A stretch of DNA of 64,000 bases, from contig NZ_CP076718.1 in NCBI RefSeq assembly GCF_011682235.2, positions 186,001-250,000 of the forward strand. The letters are read 5' to 3'. The stretch comes from Rhodocaloribacter litoris. GTDB lineage: Bacteria; Bacteroidota; Rhodothermia; Rhodothermales; ISCAR-4553. The notes under the pieces were generated by a model. The model was not told the DNA's origin. It did not search any database and saw only the letters and a list, made by a program, of their open reading frames with translations. The position numbers and the translations under genes are program-made. The first letter of the stretch is position 1. Each line of letters begins with the position of its first letter. Shown here in pieces: positions 45,739 to 54,080 of this stretch.

Positions 45739-45772
45739 AAGGGTCGCCTCGCCTGTAGCGAAGGCGGCCCTT
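45739..45772. other. hairpin between tRNA-Val and lipoprotein gene
   Basis: AAGGGTCGCCT (45739-45749) pairs with AGGCGGCCCTT (45762-45772) with one G-T pair. No T run follows in either direction, so an intrinsic terminator is not certain; it lies 26 bases after the minus-strand lipoprotein stop. Confidence 0.45.
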
Positions 45773-45797
45773 CCGGTTATGTGCGGCGAGCCCCGGC

Positions 45798-46502
45798 CTA
45801 CGATTCCCCGGGCAAGTGTGCCCGCAGGTCTTCCAGTAGCAGCAAGGCTGTCGCCACGGCAGCAAACAGGTCGCGCCCTTCCATGGCGGTCTCCGGTAGC
45901 CAGACCGCTCCCTCGCTTATCACCTCCACCGCGGCCACCGGGCGCCCGGCCCGGACGATCTCATAGCCCGTCGTGGTACCGGCGGGCAGCCCACCCTTCA
46001 GCGCGCTCGTGCCATAGATGCCCAGTTCCGTACCGCCGCTTACGAGGCTTCCTTCCAGGGGACGCGCGTATTCCCCGGCCAGAGCCAGCGTCCAGCGGGC
46101 AGCCTCCCGGTCAATCGCATCCAGGGTACAGGCCAGTTCGGAACGGTCGGCAAAGACCACGTCGACGACCTCCGCATCGACCATGCCCCGGCGCAGCAGT
46201 ACCTCGCAGGCAACGTGCCAGTGGTCCGCGGCGCCTTTGCGAAGGGTGAAGCTATAGTGCTGCTTCCGCCGGTTCAACTCCAGTGCGTTCACGACCAGAT
46301 CTCCCCCGCGAACCCACGAGCGGTCGATGTCGCGCGCCTCGTAAGATCCAAAACGCAGGTGTTCCTTTATCTTCCAGCCCTGCCGGCCCTGCACGGGAAG
46401 GCGCCCGGCCGTAGACAGCGCCTCGGGAACGGGCATATGGGCCGCCTGGCAGCCGACCAGGAACACGACGAGGCTCAGCGCCATCGTCCAGGTCTGTTTC
46501 AT
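45798..46502 (-). CDS. hypothetical lipoprotein
   Basis: The 234-residue protein has a lipoprotein signal (MKQTWTMALSLVVFLVGC, lipidation on the Cys) followed by a beta-rich body with YSFTLRKGAADHWHVACEVLLRR and ending with one helix (FAAVATALLLLEDLRAHL). No family recognised. It begins 7 bases after the stop of the secreted sorting-tail gene, so the two are very probably one operon. It is likely anchored in the outer or inner membrane. Confidence 0.75.
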   Translation of the reverse strand: MKQTWTMALSLVVFLVGCQAAHMPVPEALSTAGRLPVQGRQGWKIKEHLRFGSYEARDIDRSWVRGGDLVVNALELNRRKQHYSFTLRKGAADHWHVACEVLLRRGMVDAEVVDVVFADRSELACTLDAIDREAARWTLALAGEYARPLEGSLVSGGTELGIYGTSALKGGLPAGTTTGYEIVRAGRPVAAVEVISEGAVWLPETAMEGRDLFAAVATALLLLEDLRAHLPGES

Positions 46503-46509
46503 CGTGCGT

Positions 46510-48891
46510 TCATCTGACAAGTGACATCTTTCCCCGCGCCACCTGCACCGTGTCCCCGCGCTGCATGACGAGGCGATAGAGATAGCTGCCGGAGGGCAGT
46601 GCCGCGGCATCGACCTGCACACGGTGCGAGGGACCTGCCGCCAGCAGGCCCGCCGGCACGGTGAGCACCCGCTGTCCGAGCAGGTTGAAGACCTCGACCG
46701 TTACCTCGGCGGCGGCCGGCAGGTCAAACACGACGGTGGTCGCCGGATAGAAGGGGTTCGGATAGTTGCCGTGGAGTACGAAGCGGCGAGGTAGGTCCGC
46801 CAAAGGCTCATCCGCCGTGATCGTGCCCCGCACGAGTGTGAGCGTCACCGCCTCGCCATAGCTGAAGCGGGCACCGTCCGACGTGACCGCACGATGGTAG
46901 AATGCAACCGGGGTGTGCAACGGGGGTGTATGACCGCTCCAGGCCGCCTCAAACACCGCCGCAAGGCCGGCTACCGTGAGCGGAAGGTTCAGGCTGTCCA
47001 CGCCCAGTTCGACGGTGGTCGTCGTGGAGGGACCGAAGGCCGGGTCCCGCGAAGCCTGCCAGAGGTAAACCACGCGGTGGCCGTCCGGATCATCCGCCGG
47101 TGCCAGGGAGATCGTGGCAAGAGGCGTGTCCGGATCCACCGGATCACCGGCCTCCGTACCGCCGATGAGGATCGTGTTCCCGCCGGGGGGCGTCAGGATC
47201 CGGGACGTGCCGGGAGCACGGTTGGGGTGGGACAGGAGCTGTCCACGAACCTCTCCGTCCGGCCGCAGCGTCTGCACCGCAAGGTAGAGCAGTCCATCGA
47301 GCAGATCCTGTACCTGGCCCTCCGTAAGCGTGAGGGTTCGGTTGAACCCCATGTCCGTTCCGGGATCCCCGGAAAAGTTGAGGAGGAGATTCTTAACGTG
47401 TTCACCCGGAAGGCCGGGCACGCCACGATAGAGATCGACCTGGCTCCATGGCGCACGCAGGCCAGAGAAGAAACCGGCCAGGCGCAGCCGGTCCTTTTCC
47501 AGCGTAGCCAGCATGCTGCCGCGCGCGAGGAGCAGCCCTTGCCAGCGCTCCGAGAGCTCCGTCCCGGCGAGCACAGGAGCCACGACCGGCAGCACCTGCA
47601 CCGGCCCGCCGAGGCGAACGGACGGCTCGATCGTGCTGAGATGAAGGTAGAACCGCCCCGCGTGCAGGGCCTGTATCTGTGCTTCGGTGAGCGCAACGGT
47701 GGCCTCCACACCTCCGCTGTGGGCCGCCGGCGCCGGCACGGCCAGCGCCAGGTTCTGGATGAGGGTCCCCCCCTGCTCCGGGATACCCTCGTACAGGTCG
47801 ATCCGGGCCCAGGGATGGCGTAGTGCAGAGAAGAAGACGACGAGATGGAGGGCGTGGCCGCTCAGCGTGGCCGATGCCCCTCCTTTGAGGACAGGCTGAC
47901 CCTGCTCCTCCTCCACGAACGAAGCCTGAAAGAGGGGCGTCGTGCTGCTCAGGTCATAGTACCAGAGCCCATCGCCCCGCCCCACCCACAACCGGTCCGG
48001 GCGACCGAGCAATGTGAGCAAGGAGGCGGGGATCTGGTTCCGGAGCACCCAGGTGGCGCCGTGGTCGTCGGAGGAATAGAGGGCATAGCCCTGGTGCTGG
48101 ACTCCGGCATACAGGCGCGCGCCGCAGGCGGCCAGCGCCAGCACGTCGGCCCCCTGCGGAAAAGCCCCCTGCAGGTGCACCCAGCCGTCTCCACGCAGGG
48201 AGCTCCGATAGATCCCGTCGGAGGTGCCGGCCAGCAGAAAGGAGCCGGACGGCAGCAGGGTGTATGCGATGGCATGCGGCTGCGGGCCCAGCGGGATGCT
48301 CGTCCAGGTGCCTGCACCGGACGACCGTACCCACACTTGCCCGCTTCCCCCCGCGCCGGCCACGAGCGCGCGCCCACTCGTGGCGAGGGTGCGTACCGAG
48401 GATGCGCCCAGCCCCTGGCTGAAGTCCTGCCAGACGGCCGGTTGTTGCAGGTTGAGCACGTAAACGCCGGCATCGGTACCGGCGTAGAGGCTGTCACCGC
48501 GCACCGCAAGGGACAAGACGCGCCGGGCCAGTCCTGTGAGCCCACTCCCCGGGCTCGACCACGAGGCCCCGCCATCGGAACTGACGAAAACACCGCTACC
48601 CAGGGTTCCGGCAAAGAGGTTCGTTTCATGGGCGAGCAGCGCATACACGCCGTGATCCTGCGCGTCCACCGGCAGGCTGGCAGCCGCCTCCCAGCTCTCT
48701 CCGCCGTCGAGGCTGGTGTAGACCCGGCTGAAGGTGGCGGCGTAGAGCCGATCCGTACCGGCAGCGAGGGCGACGATCTCTGCGGCAGGTAGTGCCTCTA
48801 CCCGCCTGGCCTCCTGAGCCAGAGCACCCGCACCGCCAGACAGCACCAGAAAGCCCGGAAGGACAAGTCGTAACATATTGATGTTTTCCAT
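46510..48891 (-). CDS. secreted propeller/CHRD-like protein with sorting tail
   Basis: The 793-residue product has a signal peptide (MLRLVLPGFLVLSGGAGALAQ) and a propeller-like N-terminal half with BNR-type repeats (VYTSLDGGESW, VFVSSDGGASW, LYSSDDHGATW). Two degenerate CHRD-like domains follow (about residues 375-480, 490-600), with LLYLAVQTLRPDGEVRGQL matching the CHRD core, then a sorting domain from YPNPFYPATTVVFDL to GKMSLVR. The N-terminal half resembles glycoside-hydrolase-like or Vps10-like surface propellers; no catalytic residues are evident. ATG at 48891 or 48876 could be the start. It is followed by the lipoprotein gene. Confidence 0.8.
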   Translation of the reverse strand: MENINMLRLVLPGFLVLSGGAGALAQEARRVEALPAAEIVALAAGTDRLYAATFSRVYTSLDGGESWEAAASLPVDAQDHGVYALLAHETNLFAGTLGSGVFVSSDGGASWSSPGSGLTGLARRVLSLAVRGDSLYAGTDAGVYVLNLQQPAVWQDFSQGLGASSVRTLATSGRALVAGAGGSGQVWVRSSGAGTWTSIPLGPQPHAIAYTLLPSGSFLLAGTSDGIYRSSLRGDGWVHLQGAFPQGADVLALAACGARLYAGVQHQGYALYSSDDHGATWVLRNQIPASLLTLLGRPDRLWVGRGDGLWYYDLSSTTPLFQASFVEEEQGQPVLKGGASATLSGHALHLVVFFSALRHPWARIDLYEGIPEQGGTLIQNLALAVPAPAAHSGGVEATVALTEAQIQALHAGRFYLHLSTIEPSVRLGGPVQVLPVVAPVLAGTELSERWQGLLLARGSMLATLEKDRLRLAGFFSGLRAPWSQVDLYRGVPGLPGEHVKNLLLNFSGDPGTDMGFNRTLTLTEGQVQDLLDGLLYLAVQTLRPDGEVRGQLLSHPNRAPGTSRILTPPGGNTILIGGTEAGDPVDPDTPLATISLAPADDPDGHRVVYLWQASRDPAFGPSTTTTVELGVDSLNLPLTVAGLAAVFEAAWSGHTPPLHTPVAFYHRAVTSDGARFSYGEAVTLTLVRGTITADEPLADLPRRFVLHGNYPNPFYPATTVVFDLPAAAEVTVEVFNLLGQRVLTVPAGLLAAGPSHRVQVDAAALPSGSYLYRLVMQRGDTVQVARGKMSLVR

Positions 48892-48970
48892 TGAGTTGCG
48901 ACGTGACGGATGAGCAAGACATGGCGTCCCCGTCCCGTGATGGCCACGCAGGGCTGAACACGCCGGAGAA

Positions 48971-49555
48971 CTACGGCCTCTGCGTGGCAGTGCCGGGGGA
49001 AGTCCCGACCGGAAGCCGTTCCATCTGCTGCGGCGTGAAGTCGAAGTAGGGCGTGGCGGGCTTCTCGCCCGGGGCAACGGCCGCGGGCATGGGTTCCCCC
49101 CTGGGTCCGAGCGCATGGATGAAGCGGTAGATGGCGCGGGCGTCGGCCTCGGAGAGCGCGTTCACGTTCATCCACGGCATCGGCGGCCGCTCTTTTCGCG
49201 TGCGAAGGACCTGGACGAAAGCGTCCTCGGAGAGTGACTGCACGATCAGCCGGAGATTCGACGGATACGTCGTGCCCCATGGCCCGCGCCACCCGATGGG
49301 GGAGCCGACGAGCCAGTCGGCCTCGGGCACCTGCCCGCCCTCCTCCCAGCCGGGCGTGTGGCAGTCATTGCACGCACCGACCGTGACAAGGTAGCGACCC
49401 GCCGAGACCGGATCGGCCGCGAGGACGCGGGGCATGCTTCCCTCCGAGACGCCGGCGCGCCCCCGATCGCAACCGGCCGAGGCGAGCGCGACGCCACCGG
49501 CTAGGAGAAAAGCTGCAATCCGCCATGGTGCCATGCATCGAAGAGTCGTTTTCAT
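48971..49555 (-). CDS. c-type cytochrome lipoprotein, monohaem
   Basis: The 194-residue protein has a lipoprotein-like signal (AAFLLAGGVALASAGC), a haem-binding CNDCH motif (about residue 62) and a Met-rich segment PPMPWMNV (about 125) giving the likely axial Met. It belongs to class I cytochrome c. It would transfer electrons in the periplasm; the partner cannot be named from this window. It is transcribed in the same direction as, and upstream of, the secreted propeller gene. Confidence 0.88.
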   Translation of the reverse strand: MKTTLRCMAPWRIAAFLLAGGVALASAGCDRGRAGVSEGSMPRVLAADPVSAGRYLVTVGACNDCHTPGWEEGGQVPEADWLVGSPIGWRGPWGTTYPSNLRLIVQSLSEDAFVQVLRTRKERPPMPWMNVNALSEADARAIYRFIHALGPRGEPMPAAVAPGEKPATPYFDFTPQQMERLPVGTSPGTATQRP

Positions 49556-50098
49556 GGTCAGGACACCCCGGGGTCCAGCATGCTGGCAGTATCTCTTTGA
49601 GGCGCGCCGCAGTCCCGGGGTGCGTCCCGGCAGGACAAGTCACCCCGGGGTGCAGGCACGGTGCCTTCTGGCACATGGTAGGCGCCCCGGCAGGTTATCG
49701 CGCAGGGAACGCCCCGAAGCCGGACCCATGATAGGACGGCAACCCGTTCGTCCACATGGGACGATCTTCCTATTTTTGACGTCGCCCGGCGCCGGTACCG
49801 CCCGGGCCGTTCCTTTCCCCATAGAATCCTTGAAGCCGGCGGGCTTCCCTTGCTCGCCAACCTCACCGAAAAACGTGAATTCGTCTGGCCGAGCCGCGCA
49901 CCTATTGGCAAAACCAGGGAGCGAACGTACACTCAGGCCATTGTCCCGGCAGGACGCAGTGTACCCCTCACTGGCGAGTGCAGCCTATTTCCTCCGCGAG
50001 GTTCACATACGTGCCGGCCTCCCACCGGCCAGCTCCGGAGAACGAGCGCTTCATGCAGTACCTGCCTGTGGCACCACGCTTCTTGCAGGTACACTGCC
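49556..50098. other. 543-base intergenic region with short palindromic and repeated motifs
   Basis: No convincing gene is seen. The palindrome ACCCCGGGGT occurs twice (near 49566 and 49642) with a partial CCCGGGGT at 49615, and CCCGGCAGG occurs three times (near 49626, 49689, 49952). These may be regulator sites for the cytochrome c and LuxR genes on either side. Confidence 0.5.
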
Positions 50099-51212
50099 AT
50101 GAGCTTGATGATCTCGGGTGCCGACCTGGCCCGTCTGGAGCGGGCCTCCCATGCGCTGCTCAGCCCCCTTGCGGTTCCCAGTGTGGAGGCCTGGCGTCAT
50201 GAGGCGATGCGCGTCGTGTGCGAGGCCCTCGGCGCACAAACCGGCGCCTTCACGATGCCGGGGCATGCCCGGGTGGTGCAGGTCTATAATCTCGACGAGC
50301 ACGTCGCGCAGGCTGCAGACCGCTACCTCAGCGCCACGTGGTCAGAACGGGGACGCTCGCCCGATCCGATCCTGGACAGGTTCTACCGCCTCCTCGTGCG
50401 GCAGCAGGTCGAGGTGTGGGACATGCATGTGGCGGATCACCTCCTGGGCGGCACCGGTGCGGCCTGGAATAACCGGTTCTGCCGCGAGGTGCTAAGGCCA
50501 AACGGCCTGGACGACACCCACGCCCTGTTCGTGCCGTTGTGCCGGGGCAGCACGACTCTCGCCGTTCACAACTTCTACCGCCGTGTGGAGCCCGGCCAGA
50601 AGCTCCCGCTCCTCCGCATGTTGCTTCCCGCCTTCAAGGCCGGCCTCGACACGCTCGCCAGGCTCGACGCCCAGCGCACCGCCCTCGACGTGCTGACGGA
50701 ACCGCTCATCATCTTCAGCGTGGATGGCCGGGAACTGCACCGCAACCCCGCGCTCGTGTTCCTGCTCGTCTCCGATCCCGAGCAAGAGCACCTGCTCGGT
50801 GCGTTGTGCCGGATGGCCCGCCGGTTGTGTGAACTGGGCTTCGGGCGGAGGTCCCGCGGCGAAGACCCCTTCGCCCTCGCACAGCAGCCGGTCAGAACCC
50901 GTAAGACGCGGTACCGCCTGCGGGGGACGCTCCTGGCAGCCAGCCCCTTCGGACAGGACGGCGCCGTCATGATCTCCGTTACGGCCGAGACCGCCCCGGT
51001 GCTGCCCTCCGTCGATACCCTGCGCGAGCGGTTCGGGCTGACGAAACGGGAGGCCGAGGTCGCCCTCCTGCTGGCCGAAGGCCTCTCCAACGACGCCCTT
51101 GCCGGGCGCCTCTCCATCAGCCCCCACACGGCACCACACCGAACAGATTTTCGCCAAGCTGGGACTGAACTCGCGGAGCGCCCTCACCCTCAGACTCCTT
51201 CAGCTCCCCTGA
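50099..51212 (+). pseudogene. LuxR-type regulator disrupted by a frameshift
   Basis: The N-terminal 340 residues form a GAF-like sensor part and the start of a LuxR helix-turn-helix (LTKREAEVALLLAEGLSNDALAGRLSISPHT). After the ACG at 51128-51130 the frame breaks within the recognition helix; continuing in another frame gives HHTEQIFAKLGLNSRSALTL and a TGA at 51210. Compared with the family, about 5 bases are missing at 51131. The original reading frame runs on through the tRNA-Arg gene, an unlikely product. This is either a recent pseudogene or a sequencing error. The start ATG at 50099 has GCAGGT upstream. Confidence 0.8.
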
Positions 51213-51247
51213 ACCCGGTGTGCGTCGCTCCCGTACCCCTGCAAGCA

Positions 51248-51290
51248 AAGACGCCCCGGAACCACGACTCTGGCGGGTTCCGGGGCGTCG
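51248..51290 (-). terminator. rho-independent terminator of tRNA-Arg
   Basis: A perfect 14-base inverted repeat (51250-51263 and 51276-51289, arms GACGCCCCGGAACC and complement) is followed on the minus strand by TTTGCTT. It lies 8 bases after the tRNA 3' end. Confidence 0.85.
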
Positions 51291-51297
51291 TTCGAAG

Positions 51298-51372
<75 letters not shown>

Positions 51373-51523
51373 AGACAGCGGTTTCAACGCACAGCGCGTG
51401 CGGGAGGTCCCAAAATAGGCGTGTGGCCGGCACGGGTGCAAGTGAAGAATCGTTGCAAAGTATCCTTCGCCCGGACGGCCTATCTTGGAGGGTTGCAGGC
51501 TGCGGTTGAACCTCTTTCCGAGG

Positions 51524-52585
51524 ATGGACTACGACACGATCATCGTGGGAGGCGGGCTGGCGGGTGCGGCGGCGGCGCTCCACCTGAGCCGGACCGAGCG
51601 GGTGCTCCTGGTGGAGGCGGAACGGCCGGCCGCGGGGGCCTCTGGCGCGGCAGCCGGGCTGGTCAACCCGCTCATGGGCCGGCGGGCCCGGCGCCCCTGG
51701 CAGGCTGAGCAGGCCCTCGAAGCCCTGCATGCCACCCTGGCGCTGGCCGGCGCCGCCGGGCTGTTTCGTCCCGGCCTGCTGCGCCCGGCAACCGACCCCG
51801 ACCAGGCCGCCTGCTTCCGGGAGGCCGCACGGGCCCATCCCCATCTGGGATCGTGGTGCACGCCGGCCGAGGTGCGCGCCCTGTTCCCGCCGGTGCAGGC
51901 ACCGCACGGCGCCCTGTACGTCCACGCCGGCGGGGCTGTGCCGGTACCCGCCTTCGTCGAGGCCATGCTGGCCGCGGCGCAGCGGCGTGGCACCGTCGTC
52001 CGGACCGGCACCCGGCTCACCGGCTGGCGCGAGACGGCCCGGTACGTCGAAGCCATCCTCGAACACGACAGCGACCGGACGCGCTGCCGCACCGGGCGGC
52101 TCCTCCTGGCCCCCGGTGCCGACTACACCCGCTTCCCGGCCCTGGCGGGACTGCCGCTGCACGGCGTCAAGGGACAGACGGTGCGGGTGAGGCTCCCCGG
52201 CCACGGCGACCTCGGCGCCCTGCCTTCGCTCTCCGGCAACGGGTACGTGGTCGTCGAGTCCGACACCCTCGTCGTCGGCAGCTCCTACGAACACCGGTTC
52301 CTCGACCGCCGGCCCTCGGACGAAACGTCCCGCCGGCTCCTGGCCCGGGCCGTCCGGATGCTGCCCCTCCTCCGACAGGCCCAACCCGTCTCGGCGACGG
52401 CGGGCGTGCGCGTGACCGTGCCCGGCCGCCGGCTCCCGCTCCTCGGCCCCCTCCCCGCTCACCCGCGGCTGTGGGTCTTCACCGGCCTCGGATCGAAGGG
52501 GTTGCTGATGGCGCCCTGGATCGCCCGCCACCTTGCCGGACCGGAAGCGATTCCGGCCGAGCTTCGCGTCCCGGAAAACCTGTGA
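51524..52585 (+). CDS. FAD-dependent amino-acid oxidase-like oxidoreductase
   Basis: The 353-residue protein has the N-terminal dinucleotide fold MDYDTIIVGGGLAGAAAALHL (about 1-21) and the DAO-family layout, with GVKGQTVRVRL (about 208), GNGYVVVESDTLVVGSSYE and the C-terminal VFTGLGSKGLLMAPWIA (about 327). It lacks clear subfamily features, and could oxidise an amine, amino acid or act in tRNA modification (MnmC-like C-terminal domain). The length fits the DAO family. The start ATG at 51524 is supported by CGAGG a few bases before. It stands alone on this strand after the tRNA. Confidence 0.82.
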   Translation: MDYDTIIVGGGLAGAAAALHLSRTERVLLVEAERPAAGASGAAAGLVNPLMGRRARRPWQAEQALEALHATLALAGAAGLFRPGLLRPATDPDQAACFREAARAHPHLGSWCTPAEVRALFPPVQAPHGALYVHAGGAVPVPAFVEAMLAAAQRRGTVVRTGTRLTGWRETARYVEAILEHDSDRTRCRTGRLLLAPGADYTRFPALAGLPLHGVKGQTVRVRLPGHGDLGALPSLSGNGYVVVESDTLVVGSSYEHRFLDRRPSDETSRRLLARAVRMLPLLRQAQPVSATAGVRVTVPGRRLPLLGPLPAHPRLWVFTGLGSKGLLMAPWIARHLAGPEAIPAELRVPENL

Positions 52586-52652
52586 GCGACCGGGAAGCAA
52601 AATTCAAAATCCCTCTTTTTACCATGGAAAAGCGCTTCCGGATTGTTTAATT

Positions 52653-52684
52653 TTGACGAACGGGGTGAGGATGGGATACTTTTT
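52653..52684 (+). promoter_or_regulatory. candidate promoter for aldolase gene
   Basis: TTGACG (52653-52658) lies 16 bases before GATACT (52675-52680), and TACTTTTT (52677-52684) is 7 of 8 to TAnnTTTG with the same TTG. The leader to the ATG is about 135 bases. Confidence 0.45.
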
Positions 52685-52822
52685 TTATACCTTGTTCGGT
52701 GCGCCCTCGCCGTCTTCCCCTACGGTGCATGCCTCCGACGGACGGCGGTGCCCCGGCATGCCCGCCCCGCGACGGCGCTCGCCATCCCCTTCCGCACTCA
52801 TCGACTCCGGAGGTATAGAACC

Positions 52823-53902
52823 ATGGCAGAAGTCACCACATCCTACATCGCCGACATCCTCGGCGACGAGGCGAGCTACCTGCTCGACCACAAGTGCACC
52901 ACGATCCCCAAGGAACAGCTGCACCTGCCCGGCCCGGACTTCATCGACCGTGTCTGGCTCGGCTCCGACCGCTCGCCGCAGGTCCTGCGGTCGCTCCAGA
53001 CGCTTTTCAACCACGGCCGGCTCGCCGGCACCGGCTACCTCTCGATCCTGCCCGTCGACCAGGGCATCGAACACGCGGCCGGCGCCTCCTTCGCCAAGAA
53101 CCCCATCTACTTCGACCCGGAGAACATCGTCCGGCTCGCCATCGAGGGCGGTTGCAACGCCGTCGCCTCGACGTACGGGGTGCTCGGTGCCGTCGCCCGC
53201 AAGTATGCCCACAAAATCCCCTTCATCCTCAAGTTCAACCACAATGAGCTGCTGACCTACCCGAACACGTATGACCAGATCATGTTCGCACGGGTGGAGG
53301 AGGCATGGAACATGGGATGCGTGGCCGTCGGCGCCACGATCTATTTCGGCTCGCCGGAATCGAACCGGCAGATCCAGGAGGTCTCCGAGGCGTTCGCGCA
53401 CGCGCACGAACTCGGCATGGCGACGATCCTCTGGTGCTACCTGCGCAACAACGCCTTCAAGGTCAACGGCGTCAACCATGAAACGAGCGCCGACCTGACG
53501 GGCCAGGCCAACCACCTCGGCGCCACCATCGAGGCCGACATCCTCAAGCAGAAACAGCCCACCCAGAACGGCGGCTACAAGGCCCTCAACACGGGCAGCT
53601 CCAGCTACGGCAAGCTCGACGAGCGCATCTACACCGAGCTCACGACCGACCACCCCATCGACCTGACCCGCTATCAGGTGGCTAACGGCTACATGGGCCG
53701 GGTGGGGCTGATCAACTCGGGCGGCGCCTCGGGCAAGAACGACCTGCAACAGGCCGTCAAGACGGCGGTCATCAACAAGCGGGCCGGCGGCATGGGGCTG
53801 ATCTCGGGCCGCAAAGCCTTCCAGCGCCCCATGAAGGAAGGCGTCGAGATCCTCCACGCCATCCAGGACGTCTACCTGAACAAAGAGGTCACCATCGCCT
53901 GA
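52823..53902 (+). CDS. fbaB: fructose-bisphosphate aldolase class I (DhnA/FbaB type)
   Basis: The 359-residue product has the DhnA-type aldolase core: [22 protein letters not shown] (about 75-96), [14 protein letters not shown] (about 135-148; Schiff-base Lys region), [15 protein letters not shown], and [12 protein letters not shown] (about 320) with the phosphate-binding Ser-Gly-Arg. It catalyses the reversible aldol cleavage of fructose 1,6-bisphosphate in glycolysis. GGAGGT stands 8 bases before the ATG. A terminator follows directly. It is transcribed alone. Confidence 0.93.
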   Translation: MAEVTTSYIADILGDEASYLLDHKCTTIPKEQLHLPGPDFIDRVWLGSDRSPQVLRSLQTLFNHGRLAGTGYLSILPVDQGIEHAAGASFAKNPIYFDPENIVRLAIEGGCNAVASTYGVLGAVARKYAHKIPFILKFNHNELLTYPNTYDQIMFARVEEAWNMGCVAVGATIYFGSPESNRQIQEVSEAFAHAHELGMATILWCYLRNNAFKVNGVNHETSADLTGQANHLGATIEADILKQKQPTQNGGYKALNTGSSSYGKLDERIYTELTTDHPIDLTRYQVANGYMGRVGLINSGGASGKNDLQQAVKTAVINKRAGGMGLISGRKAFQRPMKEGVEILHAIQDVYLNKEVTIA

Positions 53903-53927
53903 GACGCAGCGCGGCTGTCCGGCCAAC

Positions 53928-53968
53928 AGCGGGGCGCAGGCCAACACCGGCAGGCGCCCCGCTTTTTT
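53928..53968 (+). terminator. rho-independent terminator after aldolase gene
   Basis: AGCGGGGCGC (53928-53937) pairs with GCGCCCCGCT (53954-53963), followed by six T. Confidence 0.9.
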
Positions 53969-54080
53969 GGAACCCGGCCGGACGCCCCCCGAACCTTCTC
54001 TCACCTCCCGGCATTCTACCAGACGGCGGCGCCCCGGCCCCGCCCCGTTTTCCCCTCACCCAAACCGGCCACACCGAGCG

